Source of the DNA: an uncultured Anaerolineales bacterium
GTDB taxonomy: Bacteria > Chloroflexota > Anaerolineae > Anaerolineales > Villigracilaceae
Length of the DNA stretch: 37,247 bases
Direction of reading: 5' to 3'
Assembly (NCBI GenBank): GCA_937960595.1
Contig: CALGPL010000037.1
Coordinates: 1-37,247, forward strand
Below are positions 15,329-23,805 of the stretch, one piece after another. The position numbers and the translations under genes were made by a program. Under the pieces are notes generated by a model. It searched no databases. It saw nothing but the letters and a program-made list of their open reading frames with translations, and was not told the DNA's origin. Numbering within the stretch: the first letter of the stretch is position 1; each line of letters begins with the position of its first letter.

Positions 15329-15334
15329 TATAAT
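15329..15334 (+). promoter_or_regulatory. -10 hexamer directly before rsmG (leaderless type)
   Basis: TATAAT is seven bases before ATG 15342, with no Shine-Dalgarno sequence between. It overlaps the tail of the preceding terminator. No consensus -35 is seen because the terminator stem occupies that region. Confidence 0.5.
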
Positions 15335-15341
15335 TGAAATC

Positions 15342-16052
15342 ATGGAGAAGTTAATTCGCGCCGCCCAGGAATTGTTCGGCATCCATCTGACCGGGCGTCA
15401 GGTGGTGGCCCTGATGACCTTCGAGCGCGAACTGCTGACCTGGAACGAGCGGGTCAACCTGACCGCCCTGCGCGACGCCGACAGCATCCGCACCAAGCAC
15501 TTCCTGGACTCATTCTCGTGCGTCCTGGCCTGGAAGAGCCGCCCGCCGGCGCGTCTGGTGGATGTGGGCACGGGGGCAGGCTTCCCCGGCTTGCCGCTCA
15601 AGATTCTTTATCCATCTATGCATTTGACGCTGATCGAATCGGTCGGCAAGAAAACCGCCTTCTTGCGTCACATCGTCGAGATCTTGAAACTGAACGATGT
15701 CGAGGTGCTCACCGCCCGGGCCGAAGAAGTTGGGCAAATGCCCGCCCATCGCGAACGGTATGATTGGGGCGTGGCGCGGGCGGTGGCCAATCTGCCCATC
15801 CTGAGCGAGTATCTCCTGCCGCTGGTGCGGGTCGGCGGCTGCATGCTGGCCCAAAAAGGGACCAGCGGCCCGGCAGAGGCCAACAAGGCCGCCCACGCCA
15901 TCAAAGTGCTCGGCGGGAGCGTGAAACAGTTGATCGGCATCCGGATTCCGGGCGTGGACGAGGACCGCTACCTGTTGGTGGTGGAAAAGGTCGCCGCCAC
16001 GCCCAAGCCCTATCCCCGCAAGCCGGGCGTGCCGGCCAAGAAACCGTTGTAA
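15342..16052 (+). CDS. rsmG: 16S rRNA (guanine-N7)-methyltransferase RsmG
   Basis: This 236-residue GidB/RsmG protein would methylate N7 of G527 (E. coli numbering) in the 530 loop of 16S rRNA using SAM. Signature elements are WNERVNLTA (34-43 region), KHFLDS (52-57), the SAM-binding DVGTGAGFPGLPLK (74-87), LIESVGKKTAFLRHI, and ARAVANLPILSEYLLPLVRVGG. A basic Pro/Lys-rich tail (TPKPYPRKPGVPAKKPL) extends past the usual end. It is transcribed alone between two terminators (15298-15328 and 16063-16098). Loss of this enzyme gives low-level streptomycin resistance in other bacteria. Confidence 0.95.
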   Translation: MEKLIRAAQELFGIHLTGRQVVALMTFERELLTWNERVNLTALRDADSIRTKHFLDSFSCVLAWKSRPPARLVDVGTGAGFPGLPLKILYPSMHLTLIESVGKKTAFLRHIVEILKLNDVEVLTARAEEVGQMPAHRERYDWGVARAVANLPILSEYLLPLVRVGGCMLAQKGTSGPAEANKAAHAIKVLGGSVKQLIGIRIPGVDEDRYLLVVEKVAATPKPYPRKPGVPAKKPL

Positions 16053-16062
16053 CAAAAAACAA

Positions 16063-16098
16063 TCATGGCTCCCACAAAAAGGACCCATGACTTTTTTT
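16063..16098 (+). terminator. Rho-independent terminator after rsmG
   Basis: TCATGG-c-TCC (16063-16072) pairs with GGA-c-CCATGA (16081-16090), with one C/C mismatch and an eight-base A-rich loop, followed by seven Ts (16092-16098). It also faces the convergent gene ending at 16127. Confidence 0.8.
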
Positions 16099-16126
16099 CT
16101 AGGGTTGGGAGGAACATCCCCGTTCA

Positions 16127-17707
16127 TCAGGGCGTGGAAGGCTCGGTTAACGGGGCATAGATCTCCAAACCGGCAGCAGGATTATAGTAGATCCGCTCAT
16201 AAAAACGGTGGATCGGTTCGGCAACGTTCTCGACCCAGACGTTGTTTTCGTAACCGAAAGGTTCATTGACATCCTTAGTAAGCCACCACAAAACATCCGT
16301 GACAATCAAAGAAAAACGCTGATGGGCAACATCCTGCCAGAACTGCGCCAGATAGGAGCTGTTGCCGGCCATGGCCATTTCCATCAACTCAATCTTTTCA
16401 TAAGGCAGGAATAACTCTGTTTCCGGCAACAGTCCATAGGCGAACAGGTGACGGGCTTCGATGAGCAAGACCGGTCTATCATCCGTGTTAACTGCCTGGA
16501 CCAAAGACTGGATACGCGCGATCGCAACCTGCCCGTCCCGTTCCGACAGGCTGGCAGGATTTGGCAAAGCGATCAGGGCAAAGAAGAAGGGTACCAGCGT
16601 CATCCCAAGCAGCACAGCCGGATTGGCAAAGGACGGTTTCGGCAGATCAACACCGGGTAATTCCGAAGCCACTGCTGCCATCCCCCAATACAGGCAGACG
16701 ACGAAGAACAGCAGGTTGAACGTATCATAGTTGTGAAGGTCAAAGCCTCCTCCTGCACGCATGCTGACAACGGTGCTGCCCAGAAAAAAGGCACCCAGGA
16801 TGCCAAGAAGCACAAGCCAGCGGAACCAATGTAACCTACGGATCTTCTTCCCGCCCCCAGCAAGGATGAAAACAAGCCCTGGTAGGATGACCAGTCCAAT
16901 ACCCGGCAACAAGCCCAGGAAGAATGCATCGTTCGGCCATAATTTAAAGCGGAAGAAGGCGTAATTCATCTCTGGGTCCAGGAAGGGGATGGGCCAGTGA
17001 GTCAAGCCGATGTACAAGCCATAGGTCGAGACGCTGGCCACGGCTCCCATAAGCAACCAAAGCGCTGGCCAGAGGAGATAGTGGAGGAGTTTCTTCCCGG
17101 CAATCGGGGTCGTCAGCAGGTAAATGAGAACCACTAGAATGGCCGGCACCAGGAACCAGTTCACCCGGCACAGGCCCTCCCAAACCGAGGCAAGGAGGAC
17201 AACCACTAAGATGCGGACTGGCTTCTTGGGATCGGCCAGCCACAACACCAACACTGCACCCAGGAGGACATGGGGGTAGATCGGGCTCTGGAAGAGAAAC
17301 AGGACGCCCCACAGCACGATCAGAAAAGGAACAATCTTACCAGAATGCGTTTGGCTGGCAGATCGTACCCGACGGAAAGCCAGAGCAGCCGCCAGGGCAG
17401 TCATCCCGAACTGCAGGAGGCTGACCCACAGGCGGTATAGCCAGATCTGTCCGCCGGGGAGTAGGAAAACCACCCCCTCCAGGATGGCACGTCCCGGGTC
17501 CAGCCAGGGCCAGGGCAAGAAACGGCCATAGATGATGGGCGCGTAGACCAACGAGGCTTCGAAGATCCTGCCAGACTCTGACCAGTGTATAGCCAGGGGA
17601 TAATTTGAAACGTCCTTGGCAAGCAATAAGGACACCAGGCCGATGCCGGCTATAAGGATGGCGCTATTTGCAATGGATAAGAAAAGCGTCAATCTGCGAG
17701 AAGCCAT
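16127..17707 (-). CDS. Polytopic membrane protein, GT-C-like
   Basis: This 526-residue protein has about ten to twelve hydrophobic helices (for example LTLFLSIANSAILIAGIGLVSLLL, IVPFLIVLWGVLFLF, WFLVPAILVVLIYLL, ALWLLMGAVASVSTYGLYIGL, GLLPGIGLVILPGLVFILAG) and a C-terminal soluble part after residue 390 or so (LSERDGQVAIARIQSLVQAVNTDDRPVLLIEARHLFAYGLLP). The many-helix topology with extracytoplasmic loops and a terminal globular domain resembles GT-C glycosyltransferases or dolichyl-phosphate-mannose-type proteins. I see no clear catalytic Asp/Glu motif in the first loop beyond SESGRIFEASL, so function is left open. GGAAGAGA precedes the ATG. Base composition is lower in GC than most neighbours, and it may have been acquired or be evolving faster. 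Confidence 0.75.
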   Translation of the reverse strand: MASRRLTLFLSIANSAILIAGIGLVSLLLAKDVSNYPLAIHWSESGRIFEASLVYAPIIYGRFLPWPWLDPGRAILEGVVFLLPGGQIWLYRLWVSLLQFGMTALAAALAFRRVRSASQTHSGKIVPFLIVLWGVLFLFQSPIYPHVLLGAVLVLWLADPKKPVRILVVVLLASVWEGLCRVNWFLVPAILVVLIYLLTTPIAGKKLLHYLLWPALWLLMGAVASVSTYGLYIGLTHWPIPFLDPEMNYAFFRFKLWPNDAFFLGLLPGIGLVILPGLVFILAGGGKKIRRLHWFRWLVLLGILGAFFLGSTVVSMRAGGGFDLHNYDTFNLLFFVVCLYWGMAAVASELPGVDLPKPSFANPAVLLGMTLVPFFFALIALPNPASLSERDGQVAIARIQSLVQAVNTDDRPVLLIEARHLFAYGLLPETELFLPYEKIELMEMAMAGNSSYLAQFWQDVAHQRFSLIVTDVLWWLTKDVNEPFGYENNVWVENVAEPIHRFYERIYYNPAAGLEIYAPLTEPSTP

Positions 17708-17770
17708 TCAATTTCTCTTCCAGGACAATTGGGCAAGACAAGTTCCATTCCTCATTCAGACTTCCTAGGT

Positions 17771-18139
17771 TCAGCAATTCTTCTCGTCCACGATCGTCAC
17801 GACATCTTTTGTTCCGGTCGGGATGACGCACAGGAAGACGAAGTCCTCGTCGCCGATGTTCTGGTACCAGTGCGGCGCGCCGGCCGGGATGAAGACCACA
17901 TCCCCGGCCCGGACCTCGGCCTCCTGGCCGTCAATGCTGATGCGCGCCCGTCCCTGCAGGACGTACTGGCCATGCTCGACGGTGTTGGTGTGATTGGGCA
18001 TCCCGCCGCCGGGCGCCATGCGGAAGCGCCGAATGGCAAAGTTGGGGGCTTCTTGGGCCGAAAGCAAGACCTGAATGGTGGTGAAATCTCCGGCCTGCAC
18101 CTCGGCCTCGGGCACCTCGCTCGAATGTTTTACCGGCAT
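17771..18139 (-). CDS. Cupin-2 domain protein
   Basis: This 122-residue single-domain cupin has its first motif in PNHTNTVEHGQYVLQGRA, with metal-binding His and Glu positions, and its second motif in GDVVFIPAGAPHWYQN (G-x5-P-x-G-x2-H-x3-N). A metal-dependent sugar, keto-acid or small-molecule binding or dioxygenase-like activity is possible, but no substrate is evident. AGGAGG five bases before the ATG is a clean ribosome site. It follows recF with a 31-base gap on the same strand and could be the last gene of the def-recF run. Confidence 0.85.
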   Translation of the reverse strand: MPVKHSSEVPEAEVQAGDFTTIQVLLSAQEAPNFAIRRFRMAPGGGMPNHTNTVEHGQYVLQGRARISIDGQEAEVRAGDVVFIPAGAPHWYQNIGDEDFVFLCVIPTGTKDVVTIVDEKNC

Positions 18140-18170
18140 CTTATCCTCCTGGCTGAATACTGAACACGAA

Positions 18171-19376
18171 TCACCGACCGCTGCTCACCTTGCCTGCCTC
18201 CACCTCCCAGACTGCCGCCTGCTCGATGAACTCCGGCGCGAAGGATTTCAGGTCGGTGGTGGTCAGCAAGGCTTGTTCGACATCCCGGACACAGGCCAGC
18301 AGGTCGGCGCGGCGCCGGAGATCGAGTTCGGCCAGCACCTCGTCGAGCAGGAGAACCGGCCAGTGGCCGGTCTTCTCTTTCATCCACTCGACCTCGGCCA
18401 GTTTGAGGGCCAGCAGGGCGGTGCGCGCCTGGCCGCGTGAGCCGTACTCGCCCAGATCGATGCCATCGGCCAGGAAGCGCAACTCGTCGCGGTGCGGGCC
18501 GATGGTCGTCACGCCGCGGGCGATTTCCTCGCCGCGAATCTGCCGGAGGCGCTCGAGGAAGCCGCGGCGGATGTCTTCCTCCGTCAGGCCGCTGCGGTCG
18601 AGAGGCGTGTCGAGGCGCAGGGACATCTGTCCGTCGGGGCGCGGCAGAGGGTCGTAGGCCGGCAGATAGTCCAGGCGCAGGATTTCTTTGCCCTGCGTCA
18701 GGTCGCGGTGCAGGCGGGCGGCGCGCTGCCCGATCTCCTGGATGGCAACGATGCGGGCAGAGATGAGCGCCGCGCCGGCGCGGCTGAGACTCTCATCCCA
18801 GTAATCCAGTTGGGCCGGGTCGCCGCCGCGCTCGGCCAACAGTTTGAGCAGAGCGTTGCGCTGGGTCAGGGCCTGGCTGTACTCGTTCAAGCGGGCGGCG
18901 TAAGCGGGGACGGTCTGCGCCAGGGCCAAGTTCAGATAGCGGCGGCGCTCGTCGGGGCCGCCCTCGATGATTTGGCTCATCTGCGGCACAAAGAGGACGG
19001 CGTTGAAATGCCCAATGACCTCGTTCAGCGGCCGCTTGACGCCATCGAGCAAGATTTCCTTGCGCAGGCGCCGGCCGTTCGCCCCAACCGGCTCGAGAAT
19101 GAGACGCGCTTCCAGACGGTGGGCGGCGCGGCCGCGCCGGTACTCGGCGACCACGCGGCCCACGGCCAGGTCTTTGCGGGCCTCGAGGAAGTTGACCAAC
19201 TGGCGGTCGGCGTGGGTCTGGAAGGAGGTGAAGGTCGCCAGGAAATAGACGGCTTCGAGAAGCGTGGTCTTGCCCTGGGCATTGCTGCCGACCAGCAGCA
19301 CAACCCGCCGGGGTACGTCCAGGTCCAGGCGGGCAAAACTGCGAAAGTTGGTCAGGGAAAGATGGGTGAGGTACAC
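18171..19376 (-). CDS. recF: DNA replication and repair protein RecF
   Basis: This 401-residue ABC-type ATPase would load RecA at single-strand gaps. It starts YLTHLSLTNFRSFARLDL, has a Walker A motif GSNAQGKT (30-37), the RecF-specific LILEPVGANGRR and NAVLFVPQMSQIIEGGPDERRRYLNLALAQ segments, the signature region YGSRGQARTALLALKLAEVEWM, and Walker B/D-loop LLLDEVLAELDLRRR. It is somewhat longer than the usual 360-370 residues because of an extended C-terminal part. The start is inferred to be GTG 19376, ten bases after the def stop; no Shine-Dalgarno sequence is visible and the frame is open upstream, where it shadows def. It sits with def and not in the common dnaA-dnaN-recF cluster. Confidence 0.92.
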   Translation of the reverse strand: MYLTHLSLTNFRSFARLDLDVPRRVVLLVGSNAQGKTTLLEAVYFLATFTSFQTHADRQLVNFLEARKDLAVGRVVAEYRRGRAAHRLEARLILEPVGANGRRLRKEILLDGVKRPLNEVIGHFNAVLFVPQMSQIIEGGPDERRRYLNLALAQTVPAYAARLNEYSQALTQRNALLKLLAERGGDPAQLDYWDESLSRAGAALISARIVAIQEIGQRAARLHRDLTQGKEILRLDYLPAYDPLPRPDGQMSLRLDTPLDRSGLTEEDIRRGFLERLRQIRGEEIARGVTTIGPHRDELRFLADGIDLGEYGSRGQARTALLALKLAEVEWMKEKTGHWPVLLLDEVLAELDLRRRADLLACVRDVEQALLTTTDLKSFAPEFIEQAAVWEVEAGKVSSGR

Positions 19377-19386
19377 GTCGGCGCGG

Positions 19387-19893
19387 TCAAACGTTGTCTT
19401 CCACCGGCTCGCTCGGCTGCCAGACGCGCAGGGCGCGGTCGGTGTAGAGGATTCCGTCCAGGTGGTCGATTTCGTGCTGGAAGATGCGCGCCAGCCAGCC
19501 TTTGGCCTTGATCTTGAGCGGCTGGCCGCGGCGGGTCTGGCCGCGGACGGTGATGGCCAGGTCGCGTTCCACCTCGCCCTGAACGCCCGGAATGGACAGG
19601 CAAGCCTCGACGGCGATTTCCTTTTCCTGAGAGCGCTGGCGAATCTCCGGGTTGACGACCACGAAGAGTTTCTTGGGGGCGTCTTCGGCCTCATCGTTCT
19701 CGGGATATTCGACCACGATGATGCGCTCGGAGACGCCCACCTGGGGGGCAGCGAGACCAACCCCAGGGGCGGCGCGCATGGTCTCGATCATATCGTCCAC
19801 GAGGGTTTGCAGGTCGGCGTCGAAGCGGGTCACAGGGCGGGCCTTGCGGCGCAGGACAGGGTCGGGGATGGTCACAATTGTGCGAAGAGTCAT
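19387..19893 (-). CDS. def: Peptide deformylase
   Basis: This 168-residue metalloenzyme removes the N-formyl group from nascent proteins. All three family motifs are intact: GVGLAAPQVG (44-53), EACLSIPG with Cys98 as metal ligand, and HEIDHLDG with His140, Glu141 and His144. An acidic insertion (YPENDEAEDAPKK) between the first two motifs is longer than in E. coli Def. The ATG at 19893 has a weak GGTGA five bases upstream; a GTG at 19902 is the alternative. recF begins ten bases downstream. The gene is not paired with fmt here, which is the common arrangement. Confidence 0.95.
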   Translation of the reverse strand: MTLRTIVTIPDPVLRRKARPVTRFDADLQTLVDDMIETMRAAPGVGLAAPQVGVSERIIVVEYPENDEAEDAPKKLFVVVNPEIRQRSQEKEIAVEACLSIPGVQGEVERDLAITVRGQTRRGQPLKIKAKGWLARIFQHEIDHLDGILYTDRALRVWQPSEPVEDNV

Positions 19894-19924
19894 TTCAATC
19901 ACCGCTAAAAGAAATTCGAGAAAC

Positions 19925-21595
19925 TTATTTTACTTCACTTTCGTCCGCTTTTTGCTGGCTCTGCTCGCGGCGGAACTCCTCGGCGCTCTGATGATAGGTG
20001 GCCAGCCAGGAGGACATGCGTTCCCGCTCCGCCGCGGCTTCTGCCTGACGCTTGGTCTCCAGGCGGGCCACCCGCCGCTGATCGATATCCTGCTGGACGG
20101 CCGGCGGGTCTTGCACATCCTGGAAGATCAACTGCGTCCCGCCGACGGAGATGTACACGTCGCCGTAGTTCAGCAAGACTTTCAAGAACGAATCGCGCTT
20201 GTACTCGGTGCTGAGGATGTTGTCGAGCGAGGCCGATTTGCGTTCCTCGCGCCCGAAAGGCGTGCGGTCGATGTCGAAGATCTGATCCTGGGTGACCTGG
20301 AATTTGTCGTTGCGCCAGTCCACATACTGATACAACCACCAGAAGACGGCTCCGAGCAACCCCAACAGAAGGAGGAGAGGAAATATTCCCAGATTCAGAC
20401 CGTTGCGAATCCAATCATAACCCAGCAAGGCCAGGCAGACGACGCCGAGCAGCCCGGGCATCCAAGTCTGCTTGAAGAGGACGAAATAATGCTTGCGGTA
20501 CGTAATCGTCCCGCCGCTCTCGATCATGCGCATGCTGAAGAGGTTGCCGAACAAGGCCCGGCCGAGACCCCGCCGCGAGACCGGCGGGAGGAGAGGCGGT
20601 TCTTCCTGTTTGGGCGGGGGAGGCGGCGCCGCCAGGCCGAGTTTGTCGCGGATGGCGCGCTTCATCGCCTCCACATCGGCCTGACGGGCCACGGCCCGGC
20701 TGCGGCTCCAATATTCCTCGATCATCTGGGCGGCCTCTTGAGGACGATGTACTTGTGTAAACAGGATTCGCCCGACGAACGTGCGCACGATGACCGTGCC
20801 GTAGTCCAGGATGCGGCCCACTTGATCGGTCTCGACCCCCACCGACAGGATGGTGCTGAGGGGCGCCTCCTGGCGGCTGTCGTAGATGCCAATCGTCTTC
20901 TCGAGACGGATGACGCGCAAATTGGTGACAATGTAGTAGTCGTTGCCCCAGTCCAGCCATTTCCAAATCATCCACAGGGCAATGCATGCCAGTGCCAGCG
21001 ATCCCAGGTCGAGGAAAATGGGAGAAGGAAAAACAAAGAAGAAAATGATGAAGAAAACAGGCAGGATCAGGGCCAGGGTGGGCGCAAAGAGAGCCTGCAG
21101 CAGGACAACGGTATGTTTGCGGGCCAGGAAATAAACCGACTCGTTGGACTGAAGCCACTTGAACCGCGTTCGGCGGATGAGACGGTGGCTGTCGATCGCG
21201 ACCTGAAAATTGCGGCGCAACAAGGGGGCTTGCTTCAAGAGCAGATTGAAATCTTGCCGAGAGAGGACCAGCGCGACAGTCTCGGCGCGGGCAGTGACCG
21301 AAGCCGAACGGCGATGACGCTTCCGCAAGAGTGCCTCTTCGCCGAAATAGTCGCCATCCATGAGATAGCCTAGTGTCCGGGCGCGGCGGCCGCGCCCGGC
21401 CGAGACCTCCACCCGGCCGCTGTAAATGATAAAAAACGTCTCCCCTTGATCGTTTTGTCTGACGATCGTTTCGCCGGCCTCGAAGCACCTCTCTTCTAGT
21501 TTTTCGGCCACGTCAGCCAACTGCGCATCTTGTAGGCCGCGAAAGATGTGCAACCGTTTGAGAAAAGCCTGTCGTTCGGGAAGGTCGATTTTCAC
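19925..21595 (-). CDS. Cyclic-nucleotide-binding domain fused to two bPH2 membrane modules
   Basis: This 556-residue protein starts with a Crp-type cNMP-binding domain (about 10-135) that has the phosphate-binding cassette-like DGDYFGEEALLRKRHRRSASVTA. Two consecutive units of paired transmembrane helices plus a bacterial PH domain (bPH2) follow. Unit one is LFAPTLALILPVFFIIFFFVF...IALWMIWKWLDWGNDYYIVTNLRVIRLE. Unit two is WMPGLLGVVCLALLGY...FPLLLLLGLLGAVFWWLYQYVDWRNDKFQVTQDQIFDID. The tail is a charged coiled coil. It looks like a membrane sensor or scaffold that binds a cyclic nucleotide in the cytoplasm; no enzymatic domain is present. The start is GTG 21595, six bases after an extended -10 element (TGC-TAGAAT), and there is no ribosome site. 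Confidence 0.85.
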   Translation of the reverse strand: MKIDLPERQAFLKRLHIFRGLQDAQLADVAEKLEERCFEAGETIVRQNDQGETFFIIYSGRVEVSAGRGRRARTLGYLMDGDYFGEEALLRKRHRRSASVTARAETVALVLSRQDFNLLLKQAPLLRRNFQVAIDSHRLIRRTRFKWLQSNESVYFLARKHTVVLLQALFAPTLALILPVFFIIFFFVFPSPIFLDLGSLALACIALWMIWKWLDWGNDYYIVTNLRVIRLEKTIGIYDSRQEAPLSTILSVGVETDQVGRILDYGTVIVRTFVGRILFTQVHRPQEAAQMIEEYWSRSRAVARQADVEAMKRAIRDKLGLAAPPPPPKQEEPPLLPPVSRRGLGRALFGNLFSMRMIESGGTITYRKHYFVLFKQTWMPGLLGVVCLALLGYDWIRNGLNLGIFPLLLLLGLLGAVFWWLYQYVDWRNDKFQVTQDQIFDIDRTPFGREERKSASLDNILSTEYKRDSFLKVLLNYGDVYISVGGTQLIFQDVQDPPAVQQDIDQRRVARLETKRQAEAAAERERMSSWLATYHQSAEEFRREQSQQKADESEVK

Positions 21596-21601
21596 AAGGT
21601 G

Positions 21602-21610
21602 ATTCTAGCA
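21602..21610 (-). promoter_or_regulatory. Extended -10 element directly before GTG 21595
   Basis: On the minus strand TGC plus TAGAAT (hexamer at 21602-21607) ends six bases before the GTG start. This is an extended -10 and points to a leaderless mRNA. Confidence 0.45.
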
Positions 21611-21738
21611 CGAAATTGCGCCTGGGCAGAACCCCAGCCCGCCCAGGGAAACAGAACCCGGCATCTTTCTGCGCTCCTCGACAAAGAGACCCGCGAGCGG
21701 AGCCGCCGCGGGTCTCTGCACAGGACGATTCGCGGCTG

Positions 21739-23541
21739 TCAGGCCACGGCGATGTACTCGTCCACGACGCGTTCGAGGATGTCGAGCGGCATCGAACCGT
21801 TCTTCAAGACCACGTCGTGGAAGGCGGGCAGGCTGAATTTCTCGCCCAGGGCTTTTTGGGCTTTCTCGCGCAGTTCGAGCATCTTCAACATGCCGATCTT
21901 ATAGGCGCAGGCCTGACCGGGCATGACGATGTAGCGTTCGATTTCGCTGACGATGCTGGCATGGTCTTGCGCCGAGTGGGCCGCCATGTACTCGATGGCC
22001 TGCTGGCGCGTCCAGCGTTTGTGATGGATGCCGGTATCCACCACCAGGCGCACGGCGCGGAAGAGTTCCGAGTCGAGCGCGCCGAGTTCGCCGAAGGGAT
22101 CATCGCGGTACATGCCCATCTCACGCGCCAGTTTCTCGGCATAAAGCGCCCAGCCCTCGGCGTAGGCGGTGAACGGCACCATGCGCCGGAAGAACGGCAC
22201 GCCCTTGAGTTCCTGGGCAATCGAAATCTGGAAGTGATGGCCGGGGATGCCCTCGTGATAGGCGAGGGTCTTCATGCCGAATTTATGCACTTCCTTCATG
22301 TCGCGCAGGTTGGCGTAGAAGACGCCCGGCCGCGAGCCGGTCAGGTCGCCGGGCATGTAATAGGCCCCGGCGGAGGTCTTCTCGCGGAATTCGGGGATGC
22401 GCTCAACCTTGAGTTTGGCCTTCGGGCGGATGTTGAAATAGGGGCCGAGAGCGGCGTCCATTTCGTCGAGGATGCGCCGGTAATCGGCCAGGCACTGTTG
22501 CCGGCCCTCGTCGCTGTTCGGGTAGAGGAAGCGCTCCTCTTTGGCCAGTTCGGCGAGCAGTTTGGTCGGGCTTTCCACATTCCGATAGCCCTGGCGTTCG
22601 AGAATGGCGCGCATTTCAGCCTCGATGCGAGCGACTTCGGCCAGGCCGGTTTCGTGGACCTGCTCGGGGGTGTAGTCGGTGGTGGTGCTGGAACGCAGGC
22701 AGTGGGCGTAGTAGACCGCCCCGTCGGGCAGTTTCCAGACGCCGTCGTCGTCGGTGGCCTTCCCCTCCAGGGCGGTGAAGTAGTCAATGAATTTGCGGTA
22801 GGCAGGATACACCGTCTGCTCGATTTCGGCCTCGGCCGCGGCCAGCAGGCGCTCACGGTCCCGCGCCCCGATTTTCGGCAGTTTCTCCAGTTTGTCCTTG
22901 AAGGCGGTGTAGAGCGGGTTTTCGCGCGCCGGTTTCGCCACAAAGGCGGTCATCTCGTCCAGGACGCGGCGGATGACGAAGCGCGGCGGGAGCACCCCCT
23001 TCTGCTCGCGGATGACCAGCCCCTCCATCACCTGGTCGAACTTGACCCCGAAGCGGCGCAGGCGTTTGACGTAGTTGCGCGCTTCGAGTTTGCTGACCAC
23101 CGGATGCATGGTCATCATGAAGTTGGGCAGTTCGGACTGGATGCCGAACATCTGGTTGAGGGGATAATCGTGATGCCGCCAGCGCTCGCCGCGCGCGATG
23201 TCGTCCAGGAACCAGTCCATGATGTCCATCGAAAGCAGGGTGGTCTTGTCCTGGCGGCGGCGCGGGTAGGAGCGCAGCAGGCGCAGGTCACGCTTGACGA
23301 AGGCAAACATCTTGTCCTCGAAGGCCTGAGAGGCGTCGGAGAGTTTGGCGTTGTGGCCGTGAATGCCGAACTTCTCCAGGATGCCGAGCATGGTCAGCAG
23401 TTCCGGGCCTTTGAGAGCAAACTTGAGAAAGGTGCGCAGGAAGAGGCCCTTCACGCTCCACGGCTTGCCCCAGATGAGGGCGATGAGATACCAGGCCAAC
23501 AGGAGGACAAGCAGAGCGAGCAGAAGATAGAAGTAAGTCAT
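21739..23541 (-). CDS. DUF885 family protein, membrane-anchored peptidase-like
   Basis: This 600-residue protein has an N-terminal transmembrane helix (MTYFYLLLALLVLLLAWYLIALIW) followed by a largely helical DUF885 domain. The characteristic metal-site segment is KTLAYHEGIPGHHFQISIAQ (HExxPGHH), followed by AYAEGWALYAEKLAREMGMYRDDPFGELG and RLVVDTGIHHKRWTRQQAIEYM. These are the hallmarks by which the family is likened to zinc carboxypeptidases. No substrate is known. It would be anchored at the membrane; the orientation is not certain. The start is set by AAAGGAG six bases before ATG 23541; an upstream in-frame start at 23631 has no ribosome site. A -10-like TATCAT is at 23570-23575. Confidence 0.85.
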   Translation of the reverse strand: MTYFYLLLALLVLLLAWYLIALIWGKPWSVKGLFLRTFLKFALKGPELLTMLGILEKFGIHGHNAKLSDASQAFEDKMFAFVKRDLRLLRSYPRRRQDKTTLLSMDIMDWFLDDIARGERWRHHDYPLNQMFGIQSELPNFMMTMHPVVSKLEARNYVKRLRRFGVKFDQVMEGLVIREQKGVLPPRFVIRRVLDEMTAFVAKPARENPLYTAFKDKLEKLPKIGARDRERLLAAAEAEIEQTVYPAYRKFIDYFTALEGKATDDDGVWKLPDGAVYYAHCLRSSTTTDYTPEQVHETGLAEVARIEAEMRAILERQGYRNVESPTKLLAELAKEERFLYPNSDEGRQQCLADYRRILDEMDAALGPYFNIRPKAKLKVERIPEFREKTSAGAYYMPGDLTGSRPGVFYANLRDMKEVHKFGMKTLAYHEGIPGHHFQISIAQELKGVPFFRRMVPFTAYAEGWALYAEKLAREMGMYRDDPFGELGALDSELFRAVRLVVDTGIHHKRWTRQQAIEYMAAHSAQDHASIVSEIERYIVMPGQACAYKIGMLKMLELREKAQKALGEKFSLPAFHDVVLKNGSMPLDILERVVDEYIAVA

Positions 23542-23649
23542 AGCAGGCTCCTTTGCAGGGGATAGAGAAATGATACTCCAGTTTAGGGAAGGAGGGAGGA
23601 GGGCCGCATTCGATTCTTGCAACTTTCCCATTCTCTGCGTCGAACGGCT

Positions 23650-23688
23650 GAATTTGGGGAATTCCCCAATCCTTCTCTTCCCAAATTC
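23650..23688. promoter_or_regulatory. Overlapping palindromes in a divergent promoter region
   Basis: TTGGGGAATTCCCCAA (23654-23669) is a perfect 16-base palindrome. Its left part also belongs to a second inverted repeat, GAATTTGGG (23650-23658) with CCCAAATTC (23680-23688). The two pairings exclude each other in single-stranded form. The site lies between the DUF885 gene (start 23541, minus) and the lysine-rich gene (start 23806, plus), next to a TATCAT at 23693-23698. It could be an operator for a dimeric regulator. The rest of 23542-23805 shows no gene. Confidence 0.4.
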
Positions 23689-23805
23689 GTGCTATCATTG
23701 TAGGAGAATTTCCTTCCGACCCAGGCGCGGGAAAATTCGTCTACGCGTCCTGAAAGGTTTCGCACGAATCGCCGTCATTCATTCCATTCGAATGAGGAGG
23801 AACCT

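Noticed and set aside
19652-21373. 573-residue plus-strand frame
   Set aside because: It is antisense to def and the cNMP-bPH2 gene; its composition is shadow-like and it has no motifs.
21616-23565. 649-residue plus-strand frame
   Set aside because: It is antisense to the DUF885 gene, whose HEGIPGHH motif and ribosome site identify the true strand.
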